Translations under genes and position numbers: made by a program
The notes under the pieces: model-generated
The model's input: only the letters and a program-made list of their open reading frames with translations
What the model was told of the DNA's origin: nothing
Database searches by the model: none
Shown: positions 19,045 to 27,265 of the stretch, in pieces
Layout of the letters: every line of letters begins with the position of its first letter
Numbering within the stretch: the first letter of the stretch is position 1
Source of the DNA: Curvibacter sp. GWA2_64_110
Lineage (GTDB): Bacteria; Pseudomonadota; Gammaproteobacteria; Burkholderiales; Burkholderiaceae_C
DNA length: 64,000 nucleotides
Direction: 5' to 3'
Assembly (NCBI GenBank): GCA_001797315.1
Contig: MGPC01000026.1
Location: forward strand, 1 to 64,000

Positions 19045-20292
19045 TCAATTCCCATCCGGGTTCTCAAGCAAAAGGGCGATGCCTTGCCCCCCGCCGATAC
19101 AAGCCGAAGCAACACCCCAGCGGGCGCCGATCGTCCGAAGCTGACGAGCTACCGTCACGGTTAGCCGAACACCGGTGGCGGCCAAGGGATGACCCAGCGC
19201 AATCGCGCCGCCATGGACGTTCAAACGATCTGAATCTAGACCAAGCTCGCGGGCAACTGCCAGGGTTTGTGCCCCCTGTGCTTCGTTGACCTCGAAGCGT
19301 GCAATGTCATCGATCTTCTTGCCACTGCGGTCGAGCAGAAGTCGGATCGCCGGTGCCGGACCGATACCCATGATTTCAGGCGGGACACCAACAACTGCAG
19401 CAGCGGCCACGCGCGCGAGAGGTGCGCGGCCCCAGGCCCGGGTGACTGCGCTGCCAGCCACCAGGGCGGCGGCGGCAGCGTCGGTCAGGGCCGCGCTGTT
19501 GCCACCCGTCTGCACGCCGCCAGGAAACACCGTGCGCAGTGCGGAGAGCACCTCCACGGATGTCGGACGCGGATGCGTATCTCGCTCAATAACCGCAGTC
19601 TTGCCCGACAGGCGCAATTGACGCGGCCTGTAACCCGTCAACTCGAATGATTCGCCGCTCACTGGAACGATTTCGTCCGCGAGCCACCCGGACTCTTGTG
19701 CTGCGACCGCTCGTTCGAACGAACGCGCAGCGAAGGCATCCACGTCTTCGCGCGTGATGCGGTATCGCTGAGCCAAGTTCTCGGCTGTTTGGATCATCGA
19801 GACGCCTGGAGCCGGATCGTTAAGCGTTTCCCAAAGGTAGTCTTTGAATCCGAGCGGTGCCCCAAGGCGGAACCCGCTTCGGTGATCGAAAGCTGCGATC
19901 GGGTGGCGAGTCATGGACTCTGTACCCACCAACAGCGCCAGTGAAGCGACGCCGGCGGTTATCTGCTCGCCAGCCTGCCGAAAAAGCTCGAAACCAGTTC
20001 CGCATATGCGCTGAGCCATGAGTGCCGGGACTTCAACTGGTACACCGGCATACAGCCCAATGTGGCGAGGCACGTAAAACTGGTCAAATCCGCCAGGTGC
20101 CATGTTTCCGGCCATGACCGAGTCCACCCGAGAGGGGTCCATGCCTGTACGGGAGAGCACGCTACGTGCAGCCTTGATGCCCAGATCAATTGGATTGACA
20201 TCGGCGAATGCGCCTTGGTAGTCAACCATGGGTGTGCGCACACCATCGAGAATGTAGACATCGCCAAATGACTGATACATGCCTGAACTCAT
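19045..20292 (-). CDS. Acetyl-CoA acetyltransferase (thiolase) family protein
   Basis: A 415-residue thiolase-fold enzyme. The nucleophilic Cys is in AQRICGTGFELF (about 96), the catalytic His in NVHGGAIALGHPLAATG (about 360) and the second Cys in ASACIGGGQG (about 390). The usual NEAFA motif reads NEAQGAQ. In context it would remove acetyl-CoA from the beta-ketoacyl-CoA made by the preceding ligase and hydratase. Start at 20292 overlaps the upstream hydratase stop (ATGA). Confidence 0.88.
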   Translation of the reverse strand: MSSGMYQSFGDVYILDGVRTPMVDYQGAFADVNPIDLGIKAARSVLSRTGMDPSRVDSVMAGNMAPGGFDQFYVPRHIGLYAGVPVEVPALMAQRICGTGFELFRQAGEQITAGVASLALLVGTESMTRHPIAAFDHRSGFRLGAPLGFKDYLWETLNDPAPGVSMIQTAENLAQRYRITREDVDAFAARSFERAVAAQESGWLADEIVPVSGESFELTGYRPRQLRLSGKTAVIERDTHPRPTSVEVLSALRTVFPGGVQTGGNSAALTDAAAAALVAGSAVTRAWGRAPLARVAAAAVVGVPPEIMGIGPAPAIRLLLDRSGKKIDDIARFEVNEAQGAQTLAVARELGLDSDRLNVHGGAIALGHPLAATGVRLTVTVARQLRTIGARWGVASACIGGGQGIALLLENPDGN

Positions 20293-21128
20293 GATGATTT
20301 TTCCACTTTGTTCGCTCGCTTTTCAAGAAAGTCGCGGACACGCTGTTTGGCGGCCCCATCTCCCTGGGCGATAGCCGACATCAACGACTCGACGAACAAG
20401 CCCTCTGCGGGGGCCAGGCCGGCAATTCGTGGCAATGCCTGCGTGATCGCGTAATTCGACAACGGTGCGTTGCTGGCGATCTTTGCTGCCAGTTCAAAGG
20501 CCCTGAATAAACCTTCACCTTCTCTGACCAGGTAGTTTGAGAGCCCCATAGATTGCCCTTCGGTCGCATCAAAAACACGGCCGGTCAGCATCATGTCGCT
20601 CATTCGCGAGACGCCGATCAGCCGCGGAATGCGGACTGAACCACTGCCGCCCACGAAAATTCCACGCTGTCCTTCGGGCAGACCGTAGTAGGCAGATGGC
20701 TCGGCGACGCGCAGATGAGTCGTCGCGGCCAGCTCCAGTCCACCGCCGACAACCGCACCATGCAATACCGAAATGACCGGTACCGGACCAAACTGAATAG
20801 CGTCAAAGGCGGCATGCCATAGCCGTGAGTGATGGATTCCGTCGGTCACGGATTGCTCGGAAACTTCTGACAGGTCAAGGCCGGCGCAAAAGTGCGATCC
20901 CTCCCCGCTGATCACGACCACGCGGGCATCCGGCGGCAGGTTGATGAATGCGGTGTGCAGCTGACGGATCATGCTGTCGCTCATCGCATTGCGCTTGCCA
21001 GGCCGGTTGAGCCGCAAATGGACAATCGGTCCTGATTGCTCGATGTAGAGCAAGGACTGTTGAGCCAAAATCCCTTCTGACGGCCGAAATTCTGCAGTTA
21101 TCGAGGCATCAACCTGGATAGATGACAT
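20289..21128 (-). CDS. Enoyl-CoA hydratase/isomerase family protein
   Basis: A 279-residue crotonase-fold protein. The N-terminal oxyanion segment is HFCAGLDLSEV and the second is HGAVVGGGLELAATTHLRVAEP; AYYGLPEGQRGIFVGGSGSVRIPRLIG carries the Glu expected for hydration. The ATG at 21128 has GGGAGGATCC upstream; the frame extends to 21290 only inside the ligase gene. Overlaps the ligase stop by about 20 bp. Likely hydrates the CoA thioester made by the feruloyl-CoA synthase-like protein, either for retro-aldol cleavage or beta-oxidation. Confidence 0.87.
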   Translation of the reverse strand: MSSIQVDASITAEFRPSEGILAQQSLLYIEQSGPIVHLRLNRPGKRNAMSDSMIRQLHTAFINLPPDARVVVISGEGSHFCAGLDLSEVSEQSVTDGIHHSRLWHAAFDAIQFGPVPVISVLHGAVVGGGLELAATTHLRVAEPSAYYGLPEGQRGIFVGGSGSVRIPRLIGVSRMSDMMLTGRVFDATEGQSMGLSNYLVREGEGLFRAFELAAKIASNAPLSNYAITQALPRIAGLAPAEGLFVESLMSAIAQGDGAAKQRVRDFLEKRANKVEKSS

Positions 21129-22912
21129 CGGATCCTCCCGCGTAGAGCGACGCAACATCGCTGGCGCGTCGCTTGAGGACGGCTCCTTGATTGATGTAGC
21201 CTTTGTCTGTGATCTCTCCAGCTTCAATATTCGGCGGTTCGCGCAGCAGAAGAGCCCGTCGCGGTGTCTGGGAGGAGCCGCCGCCTTCACCTCCGATGGC
21301 CTTTAATGCGTTCCCTAAATGTCTTGCCAGTTCCTGGGTGGGCAGCGCGGCGGCCTGAGCTGTCGGGAAGACGAGGACGCCTATCTCGTCGCGGTCATGG
21401 CCAGTGATCACGACGTCTTGGGCATAGGGAGCCATTGCCGAAACCACTCGTACACGCAGGGTCCCGACACTCACCCAGGTTCCCGTTGTCAGCTTGAAAT
21501 CTTCAGCGACGCGGCCATTGAAGACCACACCTTGTTCTGGCTGTGTCTCATCGGCGAGATATCCGGCATCGCCAATGCGGTAATACCCTTCTTCATCATA
21601 GGCTTGGGCCGTGAGTTGAGGTGCATCCCGATAGCCCGGAAAGACGCTTACGCCGCGTACTCTGAGTTCGAGCTTCTCGCCATTGGGTATGAACTTCAGT
21701 TCAAGCCCCGGCAAAACGCCACCGATGACGCCTGCACGCTCTAACTTCCAGTGCGCGCTCGTAATCGCTGGCGAGGTTTCGGTAGATCCCCAGGATGTGG
21801 TTAGCCATACCGGCTCACCCTGGATTTTGATGGCCAGCGCCTGCAATCGATCCCACGTCGCCTGTGGCAAAGCTGCGCCGGCATAAAAGACCGTACGTAA
21901 ACGCGAGAACACACGCCGAGCGAGTTTCTCATCTGCTTCAAGCAGGGGCAATGCCATTTCAAAGCCCCGCGGTACGTTGAACCAGATGGTAGGTTGCATT
22001 TCTGCGAGATTCGCAACCGATTTTTCGATCAAACCTGGCGCAGGGCGACCTTCATCAATGACCAGGGTCCCACCATTGCGCAGCACGAGGTTCAGGTTGT
22101 GGTTGCCGCCAAAGGTATGGCTCCAAGGAAGCCAATCAACGAGAACAGGCTTTTCCTTGTCGAGAAAACGCCATGCCTGGGCGATCATTTGTTGGTTCGC
22201 GCACAGCATGCGGTGCGTATTGATCACCACCTTCGGGTGTCCTGTCGAACCCGAAGTCAGCAAGTATTTTGCATGCGTGTCCGGGGTGATGGCCTCGAAC
22301 GCCTCGCGAACCGCTGGGCCTTCAGCCGTTCTTGTCAGGCTGTCAAAGGAGAGTGCTCCAGGAAAAGTTTCCGCCCCCTGGCTGAATACGGCCACCGCGT
22401 GTAATCCGCTACTTGCCAGCGGCGGACCATAGACTGCAGCATCAGAGGCGTAGACCAATGCCGGCCCCAGCGTATTCAAGATGCCGTGAATCTTTGTGTA
22501 ATCCCTGCTCATCCGGGAGTAGGCGCTGGAGACCGTGCAAACAGCCCGTCCGATATGCATTCCCGCAAGCGCCATCAGGACGTGATCCAACGCGTTGTCT
22601 GACAGGACAACGATCGGCGCATTGGACTTCAGTTTCAAGCCCAATAGGCATTTGTGCAATGCGCCCGACGAGAGCGCGCGTCTCGGCCCAGGTCAATTGA
22701 CGCCAGCGGCCGTCGAGCGAGCGTTCTGAAAACGCCAACGCATGGGGTGTTTCAGCAGCCCATCGATCGAGCCACTCGCCAATGCAGCGCGCGTACGGTT
22801 GCAGGGGCTCCGGAGAGCGGAGCACAAAACTGCCATCATCAAAACCAACGCGTACGGCGCGTGGCTTTGCCAGCATGCCGTGATCGTTTAACCAATCGGA
22901 TTTAATCGACAT
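21109..22912 (-). pseudogene. fcs: Feruloyl-CoA synthase-like acyl-CoA ligase, frameshifted
   Basis: The AMP-forming ligase is split over two frames. Codons from ATG 22912 encode the N-terminus (VGFDDGSFVLRSPEPL, DRWAAETPHALAFSER, LTWAETRALVGRIAQ); the rest, from LLGLKLKSNAPIVVLSDN on, is in another frame and runs to 21109. Deleting one A from the AAA at about 22652-22654 (minus strand CACAAATGCC) restores one ~600-residue protein. Downstream motifs are intact: LLTSGSTGHPKVVINTHRML, WGSTETSPAITSAHW, RVRGVSVFPGYRDAP, RVAEDFKLTTGTWVSVG. These are typical of feruloyl-CoA synthase. It is first in the operon with hydratase, thiolase and TctC protein and divergent from TetR. It may be a true pseudogene or a sequencing error. 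Confidence 0.82.
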
Positions 22913-22913
22913 T

Positions 22914-22930
22914 CCATACACCTCTGTATG
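22914..22930. promoter_or_regulatory. Candidate TetR operator 1
   Basis: CATACA and TGTATG arms with a 4-nt spacer just upstream of the fcs start codon, overlapping its ribosome site. Shares the CCATACA half with the second site at 22992. Confidence 0.45.
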
Positions 22931-22991
22931 TTTGATGCGATCGAATTTTATAGAAATATGTATTGGTTAAAATTAGGGTTTACACCTGATT

Positions 22992-23009
22992 CCATACATA
23001 TATGCATGG
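22992..23009. promoter_or_regulatory. Candidate TetR operator 2
   Basis: An 18-bp near-palindrome, CCATACATATATGCATGG, with 16 of 18 positions symmetric, 33 bp before the tetR start. A further related half-site (ATATGTATTGG) lies near 22957, so the divergent gap holds several copies. Confidence 0.5.
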
Positions 23010-23042
23010 CATCATGATGATGAATTCTCAGTCGACCCGCAT

Positions 23043-23687
23043 ATGAACACACTGCCCCCCAAAGACAAACCGGCCCGCAAAACACGCCGGTCATCCGACA
23101 CAGCGGACGGCGAAGGAACCTTGCGCAATACCCTGACCCCGGAAAGCTGGATTGACGCTGCAACCGAGGTGTTGGCGTATCAGGGTATCGATCGTGTTCG
23201 GGTGGACTTGCTTGCTCAGCAACTGGGCGTCACGCGTGGCAGCTTTTACTGGCACTTCCGTGATCGCGAGGACCTTTTGCGCAGAGTACTGCGCGCGTGG
23301 CATGAACTTGCCACGGAGCAACTGACGGCACGACTGGAGAATGCGCACACGGATGCGCTTGAACAGCTGCGCGATGTTGTTTCGCTGCCGTTTCGGGGGC
23401 GTAGTGCCGAACGTGCTGCACGAATCGAACTCGCCATTCGCGCTTGGGCACGTCGTGATGAAATGGCTCGCCATGCGGTTGACGAAGCTGATGCAAGCCG
23501 CATTGGCTACATCGCTCAAATATTTTCATCGCTGGGGTTCACGGTTGCCGAGGCAAGATTGCGCGCTTTTCTGCTTTACAGCTATGTTGTTGCCGAGTCG
23601 CAAATGTCCAATCAAGGCACAACGGCACATCGAACGGCCCGTAGCCGATTTGTAGAGAAGTTGCTGATCCAACCATTGCCGAGTTGA
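23043..23687 (+). CDS. TetR/AcrR family transcriptional regulator
   Basis: A 214-residue regulator with a 35-residue basic N-terminal arm, the TetR HTH at about 38-85 (AATEVLAYQGIDRVRVDLLAQQLG, TRGSFYWHFRDREDLLRRVL) and a ligand domain to the end. It is divergent from the ligase-hydratase-thiolase-TctC operon across a 130-bp AT-rich gap holding repeated CCATACA half-sites, so it most likely represses that operon until a CoA-ester or free acid binds. Confidence 0.9.
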   Translation: MNTLPPKDKPARKTRRSSDTADGEGTLRNTLTPESWIDAATEVLAYQGIDRVRVDLLAQQLGVTRGSFYWHFRDREDLLRRVLRAWHELATEQLTARLENAHTDALEQLRDVVSLPFRGRSAERAARIELAIRAWARRDEMARHAVDEADASRIGYIAQIFSSLGFTVAEARLRAFLLYSYVVAESQMSNQGTTAHRTARSRFVEKLLIQPLPS

Positions 23688-23809
23688 CTTCAAGTGATGG
23701 AAACGTTTGGAGATGAATCTTCGTTGTGCCTTGGTCCCGTCCACGCATGCGCGATTGGGCGTACCCTCCACTGAGGGCGCAACATAGGCGACATGCCGAG
23801 AGTGCCGTT

Positions 23810-24523
23810 TCAGACCCCGAGATAGCTTGATAGTGCCGGGCTATCACTGATTTCCTCGGCGCTGCCTCGCAGTACGACTTGACCTTTCTGCAGTACAAAG
23901 GCGCGCTTGGAGCGCGCCAGCACTTTTCGGTAATCGCGATCAACGATCAGCGTGGCAATGCCGCTGGCACTGATCTCGCCGATCACGCGCCAGATTTCAT
24001 TCACGATCAGCGGCGCCAGGCCTTCCGTGGCTTCATCCAAGATGATGAGTTCAGGGTGTGTCATCAGCGCCCGTCCGATGGACAGCATCTGCTGCTCGCC
24101 GCCGGAAAGTTGCGAGCCCAGATTGGACTGGCGCTCCTTGAGGCGCGGGAAAGTATCAAGTACTCGCTCGTATGACCATTCAGAACGGCCGTCACGCCCG
24201 TTGCGCGCCGCCATAACGAGGTTCTCGCGTACCGTGAGGTTGGGGAACACGCCGCGCCCCTCGGGGACGTAGGCAACGCCTAGGCGTGCCACCTCGTGCG
24301 GCCGCGCGTGAGAGGTGTCCTGACCGAAGAAGCTGATGAACCCCTCCCGCTGCATCACATGACCCAGCAGCGTGCGAATCAAGGTGCTTTTGCCCATGCC
24401 GTTGCGGCCGAGCAGTCCGACAGTCTCGCCACGGGCAATCTGCAGGTCTATGCCATGCAGCACATGACTGGAGCCGTACCAGGCATGTACGCCGCGAGCA
24501 TCGAGGATCAGATCAGTCGCCAT
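23810..24523 (-). CDS. livF: Branched-chain-type ABC transporter, ATP-binding protein LivF
   Basis: A 237-residue ATPase with Walker A GLLGRNGMGKST, Q-loop region AYVPEGRGVFPNLTVREN, signature QLSGGEQQMLSIGRAL and Walker B LIILDEATEGLAP. The His normally after the D-loop is replaced: LIVDRDYRKVL instead of LIVEQN. Start at 24523 is one base after the livG stop. Last gene of the nine-gene leftward box operon; the transporter probably takes up benzoate or related aromatic acids rather than amino acids. Confidence 0.92.
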   Translation of the reverse strand: MATDLILDARGVHAWYGSSHVLHGIDLQIARGETVGLLGRNGMGKSTLIRTLLGHVMQREGFISFFGQDTSHARPHEVARLGVAYVPEGRGVFPNLTVRENLVMAARNGRDGRSEWSYERVLDTFPRLKERQSNLGSQLSGGEQQMLSIGRALMTHPELIILDEATEGLAPLIVNEIWRVIGEISASGIATLIVDRDYRKVLARSKRAFVLQKGQVVLRGSAEEISDSPALSSYLGV

Positions 24524-24524
24524 G

Positions 24525-25280
24525 TCAGTGGCCTCCGCCGAGATAGGCCGCTTGCACGTCGATATTGCTACGCACGGCCTCGGGTGTTCCTGATGCCAGC
24601 ACACTGCCGTTCACCATGACAGTAATGCGTTCAGCGATACGAAACACGGCGTCCATGTCATGCTCCACCAACAAGATGGCCTGGTCTTTCTTCAGCTCTT
24701 CCAGCAGTGCAAGCATGCGCTCAGTCTCCTCCGCACCCATGCCAGCCAAAGGCTCGTCGAGCAGCAGAACCTGTGGTTGCGTGGCCAGACACATGGCGAT
24801 TTCTAGTTGTCGTTTCTGTCCGTGCGACAGTAGGCCGGCCGGTCGCTCAAGTAGATCGACCAACCCGCTACGGACAGCGGCATCCAGAGCCGCCGCGGTG
24901 CTGACAGGGCAACGCTGGGCATTGCTCCACCAGGCCCAGGGTTTTTGCGCCATGGCCTGTGCCGACAGGCGACAGTTCTCGAACACCGTGAAGCTCGGGT
25001 AAATGGTGTTGCGCTGGTAGCTGCGCCCCAGACCGGCACGCGCGCGTCGGGGCTGTGTCCATGTGGTGACATCCTGCCCCAACAACTCGACCCGACCGTC
25101 CGAGGCATCGATTTCACCGGAGAGGATATTGATCAGCGTGGACTTGCCAGCACCGTTGGTACCGATGACAGCATGCACGGTGCCACGCTCAAGCTCGATC
25201 GATATCCGGTTGACGGCCACCAGGCCGCCCCAGCGGCGGGTGATGTCGGTGCAGCGCAGCAGGATTGCAGACTGACTCAT
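24525..25280 (-). CDS. livG: Branched-chain-type ABC transporter, ATP-binding protein LivG
   Basis: A 251-residue ATPase. Walker A is GTNGAGKST, the LivG-specific LGRSYQRNTIYPSFTVFEN segment follows, the signature reads LLSHGQKRQLEIAM, and Walker B is VLLLDEPLAGMG with switch VEHDMD. Start ATG at 25280 overlaps the livM stop. Pairs with LivF to drive the LivHM permease. Confidence 0.93.
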   Translation of the reverse strand: MSQSAILLRCTDITRRWGGLVAVNRISIELERGTVHAVIGTNGAGKSTLINILSGEIDASDGRVELLGQDVTTWTQPRRARAGLGRSYQRNTIYPSFTVFENCRLSAQAMAQKPWAWWSNAQRCPVSTAAALDAAVRSGLVDLLERPAGLLSHGQKRQLEIAMCLATQPQVLLLDEPLAGMGAEETERMLALLEELKKDQAILLVEHDMDAVFRIAERITVMVNGSVLASGTPEAVRSNIDVQAAYLGGGH

Positions 25281-26278
25281 CGTGATTCCTCTGCTGTCGT
25301 GGCATCGCGTGCGGTGTTGCGACGGCCTGTCAGCCGTTCTCGTACCTGGCTTGGAATGCCCACCAGCCCGTGTGGAAGCAGCGCCACGCTGGCGATGATG
25401 CTTAAGCCCAGACCGAGGTGCCAATGTTTGGCGAAGGCGCCGAACACGGCTTCGGACATGAAGAACTCCTGCAGAAGAACGAAGGCGAAGGCTCCGATCA
25501 GAGCGCCGCGCAGGTGGCCCAGGCCACCAAAGATAATCATGATCAGCACAGCGCCGGACTGGTGCCAGCCCAGCATTTCAGGGTTGACAAATCCATCCTT
25601 GACGGCGAACAGGAAGCCCGCCAGGCCAGCGATGCCGCCGGAGATCACAAAAGCAGCCAGCTTGTATGGGTAGGTCGAGAAGCCGGTTGCGCGCATGCGT
25701 TGCTCGTTAACGCGTATTCCTGCCAAGGCGCGGCCAAAGCGTGAGCGCAACAACAGCGCCAGAAACCCGAACATCGCAACCAGGCTGCCCAGCGTGAAAG
25801 CATAGAGTGCGAGCGACCTGTCCAGATCGAGCAACGTACCGATTGTCGGTTTGGCATTGAGATAGATGCCGTCTGTGCCGCCACCCAGCGGGGTGTCGTG
25901 GATCACATAGAAGGCCATCTGCGCAAAAGCCAGCGTCACCATGATGAAATACACGCCCTTGGTGCGCAGCGACAGTGAACCCATGATGAGTGCGTAGACG
26001 GCAGCCACCACCATGCTGGCAGGCAATAGCCAGAGTACCGAGGGTGCCTCATAGTCTGGCGAGAGGAGCACTGTGGCGTAGGCACCAATACCGAAGAAAG
26101 CCGCTTGGCCGAAGCACACCAGGCCGGTGCTGCCGACCAGCAGTTCTAGACTCAGGGCCAAGATGGCGTAGATCATGATCTTGGTGACCAAGTCGATGCC
26201 GTAACTGCTGGAAGCCAGAGGGAAAAGCGCAAGGGCGGCGAAGCTGATTGCGACAAAGAGAAGTTTGGATCGATTCAT
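25277..26278 (-). CDS. livM: Branched-chain-type ABC transporter, permease LivM
   Basis: A 333-residue membrane protein with about nine hydrophobic segments and the family motifs LVCFGQAAFFGIGAYATVLL (about 63-82) and GGLGHLRGALIGAFAFVLLQEF near the C-terminus. The EAA-like coupling loop is FGRALAGIRVNEQRMRATG. Start at 26278, 7 bp after the livH stop. Confidence 0.92.
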   Translation of the reverse strand: MNRSKLLFVAISFAALALFPLASSSYGIDLVTKIMIYAILALSLELLVGSTGLVCFGQAAFFGIGAYATVLLSPDYEAPSVLWLLPASMVVAAVYALIMGSLSLRTKGVYFIMVTLAFAQMAFYVIHDTPLGGGTDGIYLNAKPTIGTLLDLDRSLALYAFTLGSLVAMFGFLALLLRSRFGRALAGIRVNEQRMRATGFSTYPYKLAAFVISGGIAGLAGFLFAVKDGFVNPEMLGWHQSGAVLIMIIFGGLGHLRGALIGAFAFVLLQEFFMSEAVFGAFAKHWHLGLGLSIIASVALLPHGLVGIPSQVRERLTGRRNTARDATTAEESR

Positions 26279-26285
26279 GCGTATT

Positions 26286-27167
26286 TCAACCTGCCTTGAA
26301 GAGACCATCAGGTTTCCAGAGCAGAACCAGTGCCATCAATACATAGACCAGAACGCCGGCAGCCTCCGGGAAAAGCACCTTGCCGAAGGTATCTACCAAA
26401 CCGATGAGCAAGGCGGCCAGCAGGGCGCCGCGAATCGAACCAATGCCGCCAATGACGACTACGACGAAGCAGATGATGAGCACGTGGTTCCCCATGCCGG
26501 GATAGACCGAAGATACTGGTGCCGCCACCATCCCGGCCAGAGCGGCCAAGGCTACGCCTGCGGCAAAAACCACGCGGTACAAGAATTTGATGTCGATGCC
26601 CAGTGACTGCACCATTTCACGGTTGCTGGCGCCGGCACGGATCATCATGCCCAAGCGCGTCCGGCTGAAGACAAAGTACAGGCCCAGCGCCAGCGCCAGG
26701 CAGACCGCCGAAATAAAGAGCCGGTAGACCGGGTAGGTCATGATGCTCCCCAGGGCAAAGCTTCCGGCCAGCCAGGCCGGTGGATCGACACCATGCACGT
26801 CATCGCCCACCAGCAGGCTACGTGCTTCCTCGAAGATCAGGATCAGACCATAGGTCATCAGCACTTGCTGCAAGTGCTCCCTCTCGTACAGGAAGCTGAA
26901 GAAAGCCCATTCGAGCAGGTACCCCAGCAGCACAGCCAGCACCGTCCCGGCGAGCATGGTCGCGAAAAATCCACCGCCAAACGTGGCAGCCACGATGGGC
27001 GCCAGCGCGAAGGACATATAGGCACCAATCATGTAGAAGCTGCCGTGTGCCAGGTTGATGACACCCATGATGCCGAAGATCAACGTGAGCCCGGAGGCGA
27101 CGAGAAACAGCAGCAGCCCGTATTGCAGGGCGTTCAGGCATTGGATGAGGAAAGTCGTGAGATCCAT
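26286..27167 (-). CDS. livH: Branched-chain-type ABC transporter, permease LivH
   Basis: A 293-residue membrane protein with the LivH signature GVINLAHGSFYMIGAYMSF near residues 35-53, coupling loop TRLGMMIRAGASNREMVQSLG, and the C-terminal GGIGSIRGALLAALLIGLVD. Eight or so membrane spans. Separated from livK by a 98-bp gap that contains a long perfect hairpin. Confidence 0.93.
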   Translation of the reverse strand: MDLTTFLIQCLNALQYGLLLFLVASGLTLIFGIMGVINLAHGSFYMIGAYMSFALAPIVAATFGGGFFATMLAGTVLAVLLGYLLEWAFFSFLYEREHLQQVLMTYGLILIFEEARSLLVGDDVHGVDPPAWLAGSFALGSIMTYPVYRLFISAVCLALALGLYFVFSRTRLGMMIRAGASNREMVQSLGIDIKFLYRVVFAAGVALAALAGMVAAPVSSVYPGMGNHVLIICFVVVVIGGIGSIRGALLAALLIGLVDTFGKVLFPEAAGVLVYVLMALVLLWKPDGLFKAG

Positions 27168-27209
27168 CGTAATTCAGTCGTTCGGTCGCATGCATTACGC
27201 GGTGGACGC

Positions 27210-27238
27210 TCCAATCTCAGGCCAGGCCTGAGATTGGA
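27210..27238. repeat. Long perfect hairpin between livK and livH
   Basis: Inverted repeat with 14-bp perfect arms around a single central base (arms 27210-27223 and 27225-27238). On the minus-strand transcript it lies after the livK stop and 43 nt before the livH start and is not followed by a T-run, so it is more likely an RNA-stabilising or processing element than a terminator. Confidence 0.75.
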
Positions 27239-27265
27239 ACGACTGGCTGGCAATGCGCTGCTCGC

